This document shows positions 8,287 through 16,943 of a DNA stretch of 64,000 bases, piece after piece. The stretch comes from CAYRGG01 sp964423745 (GTDB lineage Bacteria; Pseudomonadota; Gammaproteobacteria; Competibacterales; Competibacteraceae): the NCBI GenBank assembly GCA_964423745.1, contig CAYRGG010000017.1:9789-73788 (forward strand). The letters are read 5' to 3'. Position 1 is the stretch's first letter. Each line of letters begins with the position of its first letter. A program made the translations under genes and the position numbers. The notes beneath the pieces were generated by a model. It saw only the letters and a program-made list of their open reading frames with translations. It ran no database searches and was not told the origin of the DNA.

Positions 8287-9543
8287 ATGTTACAACAAAT
8301 CGATGGTTCCTTTGCGGTCGCCGAAGCGGTGGGCCTGTGTCGGCCGGACGTGGTGTCCTGTTATCCCATCACACCGCAAACCCATATTGTCGAGCATTTA
8401 GGTGAATTGGTGAAAGCCGGTGATTTACCCGGTTGCCAATTCTTAAATACAGAATCTGAATTCGGCGCCATGAGTCTATGTATCGGGTCGTCAGCAGCAG
8501 GGGCGCGCACCTATACGGCGACAGCTAGCCAAGGTTTATTGTTTATGATGGAAGCCGTCTATAACGCCTCGGGTATGGGCTTACCTATCGTCATGACCCT
8601 AGGTAACCGAGCCATTGGCGCACCCATCAATATTTGGAATGACCAAACCGATGCCATGTCCGCCCGTGACGCCGGTTGGATTCAGCTGTTTGTGGAAAGC
8701 AATCAGGAAGCGGTGGATGTTCATATTCAGGCGTTTAAACTGGCTGAAGCGTTGAGCTTACCTGTTATGGTCTGCATGGACGGTTTTATCCTCACCCACT
8801 CTTACACGCGCATCGACATGCCTACCCAGGAACAGGTGGATCAATTTTTACCGGCTTTTCAACCGCGTCAGATGTTAGATCCCGCCGATCCGGTTTCCAT
8901 GGGTACCATGGTGGGACCCGAAGCGTTCACCGAGGTACGTTATCTGGCCCACTACAAACAAATGGAAGCTTTGGAACTGATTCCGAAACTGGCCAAGGAA
9001 TACGACGACATCGTGGGTCGCGACTCCGGTGGATTACTTAAATCTTACAACGCCGAGGATGCGGAGACCATTGTCGTCACCATGGGTTCCATCATTGGCA
9101 CCATGAAGGAGGTGCTCACGCCCATGCGCGAAGAGGGTGTCTCCATCGGTGCGGTTACCGTGCGTTCGTTCCGGCCCTTCCCGAAAGACGAATTACGCGC
9201 CGCCCTGGCCAATGCGAAGCGGGTGATCGTTTTTGAAAAAGCGTTAGCAGTGGGTTTGGGGGGCATCCTGTCCAGTAACGTGCGCTGGGCATTGCGGGGT
9301 CTTACGATACCCGTATATTCGGTGATCGGCGGTTTGGGGGGACGACCCATTACGCGACCTTCTTTACGTAATCTATTTGAAAACGGGGTGCAAGATAAAT
9401 TGGAGGATACCCATTTCCTAGATCTCAATATCGATATGGTCAAACGTCAGATCGAACGCGAGCGAGCCCGCTCAGGTTCCGGTCCAGCCGCGGAAAATAT
9501 TCTGCGGGACATCGGCGTCGTTCGTGCTGCGAAAACCGCTTAG
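8287..9543 (+). CDS. porA: 2-oxoacid:ferredoxin oxidoreductase, alpha subunit
   Basis: 418 residues. The pyrimidine-binding TPP domain (about 1-180, YPITPQTHIVEHL, ESEFGAMS, TATASQGL) is followed by the transketolase-C-like domain (about 260-370, VTMGS, VRSFRPFP, EKALAVGLGG). Pyruvate is the likeliest substrate from the TATASQG and NRAIGAPINIWND region and from the lactate context; 2-ketoisovalerate or 2-oxoglutarate cannot be excluded by eye. GGAGG lies 13 nt upstream. Confidence 0.92.
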   Translation: MLQQIDGSFAVAEAVGLCRPDVVSCYPITPQTHIVEHLGELVKAGDLPGCQFLNTESEFGAMSLCIGSSAAGARTYTATASQGLLFMMEAVYNASGMGLPIVMTLGNRAIGAPINIWNDQTDAMSARDAGWIQLFVESNQEAVDVHIQAFKLAEALSLPVMVCMDGFILTHSYTRIDMPTQEQVDQFLPAFQPRQMLDPADPVSMGTMVGPEAFTEVRYLAHYKQMEALELIPKLAKEYDDIVGRDSGGLLKSYNAEDAETIVVTMGSIIGTMKEVLTPMREEGVSIGAVTVRSFRPFPKDELRAALANAKRVIVFEKALAVGLGGILSSNVRWALRGLTIPVYSVIGGLGGRPITRPSLRNLFENGVQDKLEDTHFLDLNIDMVKRQIERERARSGSGPAAENILRDIGVVRAAKTA

Positions 9544-9563
9544 TTTTATTTAAGGAGTGGGTT

Positions 9564-10562
9564 ATGCCTGAAATTAAAGAAAGTTATCAACGGGTTAAGT
9601 TTTATCAAACTGGCACTTTTACCGCTGGTAATCGGCTTTTGGATGAGAGTCAGCGTACTGCGCAAGCCACCATGGAAAGGGCCAACGCCATCACCTCAGG
9701 GCATCGCGCCTGTCAAGGTTGTGGAGAAGCGCTGGGCGCTCGCTATGCGGTGGATGCAGCCATGCGGGCCACCAACAACCAACTGGTCGCCGCCAATGCC
9801 ACCGGTTGTTTAGAAGTCTTCACCACCCCTTATCCAGAAACCGCTTGGCAACTGCCTTGGATGCATTCGCTATTTGGCAATGCGCCCGCGGTGGCATCTG
9901 GTATCGCCGCGGCCCTTAAAGCAAAAGGTCGCACGGATATCCGTGTGTTAGCCCAGGGCGGCGATGGTGGCACCACCGACATCGGTATGGGTTGTCTGTC
10001 AGGCATGTTCGACCGCAATGACGATGTGCTCTATGTTTGTTACAACAATCAGGCTTATATGAATACCGGCGTACAACGCTCTAGCCAGACCCCGGGTGCT
10101 GCCCGCACCGCTACCACCATGCCGGTGGGAAACGAGCCAGGCAGCCCCTTCGGCACGGGTAAGTCCGTGCCCGCCATCGCCATGGCCCATAATATTCCCT
10201 ATGTGGCGACGGCATCCATCCACGATCTTCACGATTTGGAATACAAGGTGCAAAAAGCCATGACGTTTCATGGCGCCCGTTACATCGAAGTGTTTGTAAC
10301 TTGTCCTTTAGGTTGGGGCTCCAAACCCGGTGATACCATCAAAGTAGCCCGACTCGCGGTAGAGACCGGCTTGTATCCTCTGTTTGAAGCAGAGCATGGC
10401 GAGGTGACCGGCGTTTCCAAGATCCGTCGACCATGCCCTGTGGAGAACTACTTAAAAATACAGCGGCGCTTCGCCCATGTTTTCAAACCCGGTAATGAAT
10501 GGCAGCTGGAACAGATCCAAGCCACTGCAGACCGCAATATTCGCAAATACGGCCTCATTTAA
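9564..10562 (+). CDS. porB: 2-oxoacid:ferredoxin oxidoreductase, beta subunit
   Basis: 332 residues. Binds TPP-Mg through GDGGTTDIGMGCLSG...NDD...CYNNQAYMNTG (about residues 132-172) and carries the cluster-ligating HRACQGCGEA (about 48-57) and ATGCLEVFTT with a later conserved Cys (TCPLGW near 250). It completes the catalytic core; the usual separate delta ferredoxin subunit is absent and is probably supplied by the C-terminus of the next gene product. Confidence 0.92.
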   Translation: MPEIKESYQRVKFYQTGTFTAGNRLLDESQRTAQATMERANAITSGHRACQGCGEALGARYAVDAAMRATNNQLVAANATGCLEVFTTPYPETAWQLPWMHSLFGNAPAVASGIAAALKAKGRTDIRVLAQGGDGGTTDIGMGCLSGMFDRNDDVLYVCYNNQAYMNTGVQRSSQTPGAARTATTMPVGNEPGSPFGTGKSVPAIAMAHNIPYVATASIHDLHDLEYKVQKAMTFHGARYIEVFVTCPLGWGSKPGDTIKVARLAVETGLYPLFEAEHGEVTGVSKIRRPCPVENYLKIQRRFAHVFKPGNEWQLEQIQATADRNIRKYGLI

Positions 10563-10577
10563 GGAGGGTTACCCTTT

Positions 10578-12209
10578 ATGCAACAACAAAAGCCCTTTGC
10601 CGTCACTCTTGATCCGGCTACCAGTTTAATTAATCACACCGGCAGCTGGCGTACTGAACGCCCGGTCTACGTGAGCCGACTGCCCCCCTGTAACCATGCC
10701 TGTCCCGCCGGCGAGAATATTCAAGCCTGGCTAGCCTTAGCCGAAGAGGGTAAATACGAAGATGCTTGGCGACAGATCATGGATGACAATCCATTTCCTG
10801 CTGTCATGGGTCGGGCCTGCTATCATCCCTGTGAAAGCGCTTGTAACCGGCAACAGGTGGACGAATCCGTGGGTATCAACTCCGTGGAGCGTTTTCTGGG
10901 CGATCAAGCCCTCATGTACGAATGGAAAATGACCCCCGGCGCCAGCACCGGTAAACGGGTTATGGTGGTGGGCGGCGGTCCCGGTGGTTTAGCGGCTGCT
11001 TATCATCTGCGGCGTCTCGGTCATGAGGTGACTGTTTTTGAAGCTTCGCCTAAAGCCGGTGGCATGATTCGCTATGGCATTCCTAAATACCGTATGCCCC
11101 GGGAAAAGCTCACCGCTGAAATCGCCCGTCTAGAAGCTATGGGTATTGAGATTAAATGCAATAGCCCGGTGGACGATGTGGTGAAAGCCAAGCAAGACGG
11201 TAATTTCGATGCCGTGTTCCTGGCCGTCGGCGCCCAATTACCCCGTTATACCGACGTGCAAACCGAAGCTGGCAGCGTGCCGGTACTAAATGCCCTGGAA
11301 GTATTGCGGGACGCTGAATTGGATAATCCTACCAAACTGCACGGCCGGGTGGTAGTGTATGGCGGGGGTAATACGGCCGTGGACGTGGCCCGTACCGCCA
11401 TCCGCTATGGTGTTCGTAAGGCCACCGTGGTGGTGATCGAAGCCCGCGAGCATATGCCAGCCCATAAATTTGAGGTGAGCGAAGCTTTGGAAGAAGGGGT
11501 GGAAATCGTCAACCTGCGGGCGCTGCGGCAAGTCAATGGTAATCTTGTTACCTTGGAGAAAATGGCTTCCACCAATGAGCGTTGGCCCCGGCCTACAGGT
11601 GAACTGGAGACGATAGAAGCCGATGTGGTGGTGCAGGCTATCGGTCAAACGGTTAATGTGGATACCTTACAAAAAATCCCGGGTGTTAAGATCGAAGACG
11701 CCGTGGTGCAAGTGGACGATGTCATGGGCGCTGGCACTGAGGGTATTTTTGCCGGAGGCGATATGGTGCCTTCCATTCGCACAGTGACCGTTTCCATTGG
11801 TCATGGCAAAAAAGCCGCTCGCTGTATCGATGCCTATCTCAAGGGTACCCAATATGTACCCCCAGCGAAGGATGAGTTGGCCAAATTCGAGTACTTAGAG
11901 ACCTGGTATTACTCAGATGCGCCTCGTACCCATCGACCCCGTTTAGATGTGGTCCGGCGCACCACGGGTTTTGCTGAAATCGTCGGTAATTTGGATCAAG
12001 AAACCGCCGCTTTCGAAGCACGCCGCTGTATGTCCTGTGGCAACTGTTTTGAATGTGATAACTGTTATAGCGTCTGTCCCGATAATGCCATTACTAAATT
12101 GGGTCCAGGCAAGGGATTTGATTTCAAGTACGACTACTGCAAGGGTTGCTCCTTGTGCGAAAGCGAGTGCCCCTGTGGGGCCATCAAGATGATTCCTGAA
12201 GAAAATTAA
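10578..12209 (+). CDS. GltD-like FAD/NAD(P)H oxidoreductase fused to 2[4Fe-4S] ferredoxin
   Basis: 543 residues. The N-terminal Fe-S helical region of glutamate synthase small chains (CNHACPAGENI near 38, CYHPCESACNR near 78) precedes an FAD Rossmann fold (VVGGGPGGLAAAYHLRRLGH near 131) and an NAD(P)H Rossmann fold (VVVYGGGNTAVDVART near 257). The C-terminal GDM...SIGHGKKAARCID motif follows. The last about 70 residues form a POR-delta-type ferredoxin (CMSCGNCFECDNCYSVCP, CKGCSLCESECPCGAIK). It is the last gene of the por operon, 15 nt after porB. I infer it takes electrons from POR and reduces NAD(P)+, or runs the reverse reaction for reductive carboxylation. No glutamate synthase large subunit is nearby, so a role in glutamate synthesis is unlikely. 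Confidence 0.9.
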   Translation: MQQQKPFAVTLDPATSLINHTGSWRTERPVYVSRLPPCNHACPAGENIQAWLALAEEGKYEDAWRQIMDDNPFPAVMGRACYHPCESACNRQQVDESVGINSVERFLGDQALMYEWKMTPGASTGKRVMVVGGGPGGLAAAYHLRRLGHEVTVFEASPKAGGMIRYGIPKYRMPREKLTAEIARLEAMGIEIKCNSPVDDVVKAKQDGNFDAVFLAVGAQLPRYTDVQTEAGSVPVLNALEVLRDAELDNPTKLHGRVVVYGGGNTAVDVARTAIRYGVRKATVVVIEAREHMPAHKFEVSEALEEGVEIVNLRALRQVNGNLVTLEKMASTNERWPRPTGELETIEADVVVQAIGQTVNVDTLQKIPGVKIEDAVVQVDDVMGAGTEGIFAGGDMVPSIRTVTVSIGHGKKAARCIDAYLKGTQYVPPAKDELAKFEYLETWYYSDAPRTHRPRLDVVRRTTGFAEIVGNLDQETAAFEARRCMSCGNCFECDNCYSVCPDNAITKLGPGKGFDFKYDYCKGCSLCESECPCGAIKMIPEEN

Positions 12210-12230
12210 TCTTCTTTTTAGTTGATTATA

Positions 12231-12272
12231 AAAAGGCGGATTAGCTTGCAAGCTAATCCGCCTGTCTTATTT
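12231..12272. terminator. Bidirectional rho-independent terminator after the por operon
   Basis: Perfect 14-bp inverted repeat GGCGGATTAGCTTG/CAAGCTAATCCGCC at 12235-12262, followed by T-rich sequence on the plus strand and preceded by AAAAA (T-run for the minus strand). It separates porB-gltD-like from the convergent CBS gene. Confidence 0.85.
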
Positions 12273-12317
12273 AAGTAAGTTACCTAGTTTTGTTTTGAAA
12301 CACCCTTTGTTACAAAA

Positions 12318-12863
12318 CTAAAAAATCTTTACTTCGGCAGGTTCGGCTTCCCCCGACTTAAGCACAGTATGAACTTCTCTAAAGACGTCACTCAGCCGTA
12401 GAATACCCACCGCTTTTTTGTCTCTGTTGACCAATAAGGACAGATGATGGCCTGTTATCAATCGGTGTAATGCCTGATCTAAAGACGCGGTTTCGTCGAT
12501 GTATTCCCCCTCGTTTACTTTTTCCAGTAAGTCTTTTGCCTTAACGGATTTAGCCCGTTCGATAACATTCTGCAGGGGTTTTTCCCAAAGACCATAATCT
12601 TCGACCATCGCTAACGCATCCACTTGTCGACCATACTGGGGATTGAGTCCTTTAATGGCATCCCACATGGACAACTTACCGATGATGTTATTGTTTTGAT
12701 CCATGATTAATAGCGCCCGATCCCGGGGTCTAAAGGGATCTGCTGCTTCTTGCGGTTTATGCAGTGCGTTTTCTAGCGCCAAAATAGCCTCAAAAAGGGA
12801 GGCGTCTTCCGAAACATGGGAATAGGCATCTAAAGGCACCATCAAATCGCGTACAATTTTCAT
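12318..12863 (-). CDS. CBS-domain protein
   Basis: 181 residues with two CBS motifs in tandem (about 1-75, MVPLDAYSHVSEDASLFEAI, and about 105-165, ASLDQALHRLITGHHLSLLV). CBS pairs bind adenine nucleotides and act as regulatory modules; no catalytic domain is attached, so the partner is unknown. GAGG lies 6 nt before the ATG at 12863. Convergent to the por operon, whose terminator it shares. Confidence 0.85.
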   Translation of the reverse strand: MKIVRDLMVPLDAYSHVSEDASLFEAILALENALHKPQEAADPFRPRDRALLIMDQNNNIIGKLSMWDAIKGLNPQYGRQVDALAMVEDYGLWEKPLQNVIERAKSVKAKDLLEKVNEGEYIDETASLDQALHRLITGHHLSLLVNRDKKAVGILRLSDVFREVHTVLKSGEAEPAEVKIF

Positions 12864-13185
12864 TAAAACCTCATACTTTTTTTGTGAATATCGATTTTGT
12901 TGTTAAGCATTTTAGTTCGCTGCTGTCCATTCTGCCACTCTCGTTCAACAATGCCGAGCTTTATTTATTTAGCAATCGCGTTTTCTTGAATTTCCTCATT
13001 CCGGTAATACAATCATTGAGTAGTACGATTGCGATACCCCATCCATAAATCGTACCTGTCTATTTTAATTTATAACTAGTTAACAATAATTTATCAACTG
13101 TTTACGACCACTACCTACACTTTTTTGATAGCTGGTATGACCGCCAGCTTATCGATTGCAGTTACCCGCGGAGGATTTTCTAATA
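12864..13185. other. Intergenic region between CBS gene and TRAP operon
   Basis: AT-rich 322 bp, divergent promoters expected. I see a TAACTAGTTA palindrome around 13072-13081 but no repeated operator and no gene. GAGGATTTT (13171-13179) is the ribosome site of dctP. Confidence 0.5.
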
Positions 13186-14343
13186 ATGAAATATTTAAAA
13201 TGGTTACTTGTGTCTTTTATAGCGACGACTATTGTCGCTTTGCCCCAGTCGTTTGCCGCTAAACGGGAAAAGTTTGGCGAGGATACCCGCCACGAAGAGG
13301 TCAAAAGAGAACTCAGAACCATCGACACCTCTGATGAGAAAGTGCGCTGGAAGATGGTCATGCCCTGGTCCAAGGGACTGCTTTTTTACGATATGGCCCA
13401 GCATTTTGCGGATACGGTAAAGCTTGCCTCTGGGGGTCGGCTGGATATCAAGCTGTTTTCGGCGGGGGAGTTGGTAGGCGCTTTTGAAAGCTTTGACGCG
13501 GTAAGCAAAGGTTCCGCCCAGATCGGTCACGATTGGCCGGGTTATTGGAAAGGTAAAAACGAAGCCTTTGTGGCTTTCGCCTCGGTTCCTTTTGGACTCG
13601 ATACCGAGGGTTACAATATTTGGCTATACGAGCGGGGCGGATTGGAAATGATGCAAGATCTCTATGGCCGTTATAACCTCTATGCGTTGCCAGGGGGTAA
13701 TGGTGGTCAGGAGATGGGCTTATTCTCTAATAAGCGGGCTACTAAATTGGAGGACTTTAAGGGTTTGCGAGTGCGCACACCGGGTTGGTTTATGGATATC
13801 ATGAACGATCTTGGGGCCAGTGTTTCTCCATTGCCCGGTGGCGAGGTTTACCTGGCTTTGGAACGCGGCGTGATCGACGCGGCTGAATTCAGCGCACCTG
13901 CCATCAATTATCCCATGGGGTTTGATGAAATCACCAAGTACGTTATTCAGCCTGGGGTTCATCAGCCTTCTGTGCAATGCGCCATCTTTATCAATAAAGA
14001 TGCCTGGGATGAACTTCCCGATGACCTAAAATGGATTGTCGATACGGCAGCCAAAGAAACTCAGTTATGGTCTGCCGCTTGGATAGAAAACCTCAATGTG
14101 GAGGCTATTCGTCGCTTTAAAGAAAAGGTGGAATTTGTGCGTATGGATGACGAAACCATCAGTGGTTTTGCCGAACGCACCAAAGAATATCTGGACGATC
14201 TAAAGGCTAAGAACGCCGATGTAAAAAAGGTGTTGGAATCCCAGGAAGCATTTCGCCAGGATTTTGCAGAATGGCGGGAAATACGCAGCGGCCTAGCGCC
14301 TTGGCCCATGGAAGAATTTGTTAAAGGCAAACATCTGCAATAG
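13186..14343 (+). CDS. dctP: TRAP transporter substrate-binding protein (DctP family, 2-oxoacid/lactate-like)
   Basis: Periplasmic binding protein, 385 residues. The signal peptide (about 1-24, MKYLKWLLVSFIATTIVAL...FAA) supports the ATG at 13186, which has GAGG upstream. The mature part shows WKMVMPWSKGL, then FKGLRVRTPGWFMDIMNDLG and PLPGGEVYLALERGVIDAAE. The last pattern, including the conserved Arg and the AAE segment, is typical of the TakP-like group whose known members bind 2-oxoacids or lactate, often as calcium salts. Together with the neighbouring lactate and pyruvate genes I infer lactate or pyruvate as substrate. A 192-bp gap with repeat A separates it from dctQ. Confidence 0.88.
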   Translation: MKYLKWLLVSFIATTIVALPQSFAAKREKFGEDTRHEEVKRELRTIDTSDEKVRWKMVMPWSKGLLFYDMAQHFADTVKLASGGRLDIKLFSAGELVGAFESFDAVSKGSAQIGHDWPGYWKGKNEAFVAFASVPFGLDTEGYNIWLYERGGLEMMQDLYGRYNLYALPGGNGGQEMGLFSNKRATKLEDFKGLRVRTPGWFMDIMNDLGASVSPLPGGEVYLALERGVIDAAEFSAPAINYPMGFDEITKYVIQPGVHQPSVQCAIFINKDAWDELPDDLKWIVDTAAKETQLWSAAWIENLNVEAIRRFKEKVEFVRMDDETISGFAERTKEYLDDLKAKNADVKKVLESQEAFRQDFAEWREIRSGLAPWPMEEFVKGKHLQ

Positions 14344-14373
14344 CTCGAACGCAAGGTGGAGAGGCTAAATTGT

Positions 14374-14494
14374 AGGACTTGCGCAGCTCGTTCCAGAGGA
14401 CGCCGTAAACACCTCCCTGTGAGCTTGACGACGGCCTTCCAGGCCGTCGACACCTCTTTCACGAGCTACCCCAAGCTCTTTATGGGTAAGCCCC
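14374..14494. repeat. Dispersed palindromic repeat A, copy 1 (inside the TRAP operon)
   Basis: About 106-120 bp with degenerate terminal arms (AGGACTTGCGCAGCTCG / CGAGCTACCCCAAGCTCT), internal GTTCCAGAGGACGCCGT and a central hairpin ACGGCCTTCCAGGCCGT. Highly similar to 29639-29746 and 60017-60136. It can fold as a long hairpin in the RNA between dctP and dctQ. Confidence 0.85.
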
Positions 14495-14535
14495 AAAAGA
14501 CTCTCCGCTTTTTTTCTCTGGAGAAGGAAGGTGAT

Positions 14536-15036
14536 ATGGTTCGCATCGACGGGATTATCGACACCTTAAATGAACAGGTCGGTTATTATAGTGCGCTGCT
14601 GATTTTTCTTCTGGTGGGCGTAGTGAGTTATGAAGTGGTCATGCGTTACGGTTTAAATGCCCCTACCCGATGGGCTTTCGAGGCCACCACGCTGCTCTAT
14701 GGGATACATTTTATGTTGGCTTTAGCCTATGCCCATAAACACAACACCCATGTGGCCATCGATGTTTTTGAAGCCCGTTTACCCCATAAGCCCCGGACGC
14801 TACTACGCATTGTAACAAACCTTGTTTTATTCCTGCCTACCGTGGGTTTGCTGGCTGTTTGGTCCATCATCTATGCTAGCGATTCTTGGTCTAACTGGGA
14901 GCAAGCGTCTACTTCCTGGGCGCCGCCTCTTTATCCCTTCAAAACGATTATGGCCCTGGGTTTTGTGCTGCTGTGGTTGCAAGGGTTTGCCAAACTGATT
15001 CAGGATTTTCGAAATTTGCGTAGCGACAACCGTTAG
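14536..15036 (+). CDS. dctQ: TRAP transporter small permease (DctQ)
   Basis: 166 residues, four predicted membrane helices, with the DctQ-type VVMRYGLNAPTRWAFE segment after helix 1. The ATG at 14536 has GGAAGGTG just upstream and gives the standard family length; the frame stays open back to 14356 only because repeat A happens to be open. Works with DctP and DctM for sodium-coupled uptake. Confidence 0.9.
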   Translation: MVRIDGIIDTLNEQVGYYSALLIFLLVGVVSYEVVMRYGLNAPTRWAFEATTLLYGIHFMLALAYAHKHNTHVAIDVFEARLPHKPRTLLRIVTNLVLFLPTVGLLAVWSIIYASDSWSNWEQASTSWAPPLYPFKTIMALGFVLLWLQGFAKLIQDFRNLRSDNR

Positions 15037-15065
15037 CATCTATCCTTCGAAAGGAAATAATAATA

Positions 15066-16406
15066 ATGAGTCCTGAACTGCTAACTCTCCTCATGTTCGC
15101 CACCCTAGTGCTCTGTATCGCCTTGGGGCATCCATTGGCCATTACCCTGGCTGCCGTCGCCACCCTGTTTGGTCTGATCGACAACGGATTTAATGTGCCC
15201 GCCTTGCTGGATCTATTCGTCAATAACGCCTGGGGTATTTTTCAAAATTATGTGTTGGTGGCGGTGCCCCTGTTTATATTTATGGCGCAGATTTTAGACC
15301 GTTCCAAGGTGGCCGAAGGGCTCTTCGACGCGCTTTATATTTCTTTGGGTAAGTTGCGCGGGGGACTGGGGATGGCGGTGATCGTGGTAAGCACAGTATT
15401 CGCTGCCACCACGGGCATTATTGGCGCCTCTGTGGTGGCCATGGGATTGATGGCGGGACCTGCGCTATTACGGCGTGGCTATCATCGTGGTTTAGGCGCT
15501 GGAATTGTCTGTTCCTCCGGCACCTTGGGTATTTTGATTCCCCCTAGCATTATGCTGGTGATCTATGGGGGTTTGACGGGACTCAAGGAAACTTCGGTGG
15601 GCAATCTCTTTGCCGGCGCTATTTTTCCCGGTCTCATTTTGTCTGGACTCTATCTTTTTTATGTGGGTAGCGTTTGCGCCATCAATCCTAAATTAGGACC
15701 TCCTATCCCAGCAGACGAAGATACCTATAGCACCACGCAAAAAGCGCTGATGATTTTAAAAAGCTTTGTACCGCCTTTTGGTCTCATTCTTATCGTCATG
15801 GGCACCATTTTGGTGGGGGTGGCCACCCCCACCGAGGCTGCCGCACTGGGGGGCGTAGGCGCACTAATCTTGGCGTTTTTAAACCGCAAACTCACTAAAG
15901 AGGTGCTGGTGCAATCGGCCTTGGCCACTTCCCGCACCACCGCCATGATTTTGCTGCTGTTTATAGGCGGGAAATTTTTTAGCGTGGTGTTTCTAAGCTT
16001 TGGCGGTGGCGATGTGGTGGCCGATTTGCTATTGGGCATGGATGTGAGCGAGTATGTCATCCTGGTGATTATGATGGCGGTGGTTTTTGTATTGGGGTTG
16101 TTCATCGACTGGGCGGCCATTTTATTGGTGGTAGTGCCTATATTTACCCCCATCGCCCTGGATCTAGACTTTAATCCCCTCTGGTTTGCCATGCTCATCT
16201 GTGTCAATTTACAAACTTCGTTTCTTACCCCGCCTTTTGGTTATGCCCTTTTTTATTTCAAAGGTGTCGCGCCACCGGAATACAGTATGGTAGATATTTA
16301 TAAGGGCATCCTGCCCTTTGTTTTTCTACAATTGATCGGATTGGGTTTGATGATCGCCTTTCCCGGCATCATCACCTGGTTGCCCTCGGTATTTTTTGGC
16401 CGATAA
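15066..16406 (+). CDS. dctM: TRAP transporter large permease (DctM)
   Basis: 446 residues, about 12-13 membrane helices, typical DctM length. Family landmarks include VPLFIFMAQIL near 65, the SSGTLGILIPPSIMLVIYG segment near 150, and TPTEAAALGGVGALILA near 255, and LTPPFGYALFY near 380. AAGGA lies 9 nt before the ATG. Third gene of the TRAP operon, 29 nt after dctQ; it ends 15 nt from the convergent usp gene with no clear terminator between. Confidence 0.93.
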   Translation: MSPELLTLLMFATLVLCIALGHPLAITLAAVATLFGLIDNGFNVPALLDLFVNNAWGIFQNYVLVAVPLFIFMAQILDRSKVAEGLFDALYISLGKLRGGLGMAVIVVSTVFAATTGIIGASVVAMGLMAGPALLRRGYHRGLGAGIVCSSGTLGILIPPSIMLVIYGGLTGLKETSVGNLFAGAIFPGLILSGLYLFYVGSVCAINPKLGPPIPADEDTYSTTQKALMILKSFVPPFGLILIVMGTILVGVATPTEAAALGGVGALILAFLNRKLTKEVLVQSALATSRTTAMILLLFIGGKFFSVVFLSFGGGDVVADLLLGMDVSEYVILVIMMAVVFVLGLFIDWAAILLVVVPIFTPIALDLDFNPLWFAMLICVNLQTSFLTPPFGYALFYFKGVAPPEYSMVDIYKGILPFVFLQLIGLGLMIAFPGIITWLPSVFFGR

Positions 16407-16421
16407 GGCTATGGCTGACCA

Positions 16422-16922
16422 TTAAAAAGCCACATCCCATTCTTTTTTGATAGGCACCACTAGAACCGGCGTCTTGGCTTTGGAAAGCACTTTGTGGGCT
16501 ACCGAACCCATAAACAGTTCACCGAGACCGGCGCGGCCATGGGAACCCACCACAATCAAATCGGCATTGAGCCGCTTTGTTTCATCCACAATGACTTGAA
16601 AAGGCAACCCTTCAATCACCCGCATATCCGCGACCAGATGATCACATTCGTCCGGCAAATGTTCGCTACAGAACTTCTGCAAACGCCGATGCATCTCTTT
16701 GCGGGCAGTTTCATATCCTTCATTACGAACCGATTCCATGGTTTCCGGCGAGACGTAGTTGCTGATGAGGGATTGAGCATATTCGCTGACGGGCTCTAGG
16801 ACATGAATAATATGTATCTTCGCCCCAAAACGTTGGGCTATTCCGGCGGCGTGCTCGAATATTTTTGGGCCATAGGGGCCTAAGTCAGTAGCGTACAAGA
16901 TAGTGCGAAGGTTGTATTCCAT
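16422..16922 (-). CDS. Universal stress protein (UspA family)
   Basis: 166 residues with one Usp alpha/beta domain: ILYATDLGPYGPKI at the start and the ATP-binding signature VVGSHGRAGLGELFMGSVAHKV near residues 128-150 (G-2x-G-9x-G-S pattern), so it is probably an ATP-binding type. Its start is only 21 bp from the divergent sulfatase-like gene, so the two promoters overlap with the other coding regions. Confidence 0.92.
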   Translation of the reverse strand: MEYNLRTILYATDLGPYGPKIFEHAAGIAQRFGAKIHIIHVLEPVSEYAQSLISNYVSPETMESVRNEGYETARKEMHRRLQKFCSEHLPDECDHLVADMRVIEGLPFQVIVDETKRLNADLIVVGSHGRAGLGELFMGSVAHKVLSKAKTPVLVVPIKKEWDVAF

Positions 16923-16943
16923 GGTTTTCTCCCGGTTTATCTA

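Noticed and set aside
12893..13140. Sigma-54 promoter for the TRAP operon
   Set aside because: No GG-N10-GC pair with proper flanks was found.
14356..14535. Longer in-frame start for dctQ
   Set aside because: The added 60 residues are a translation of repeat A; a good ribosome site precedes ATG 14536.
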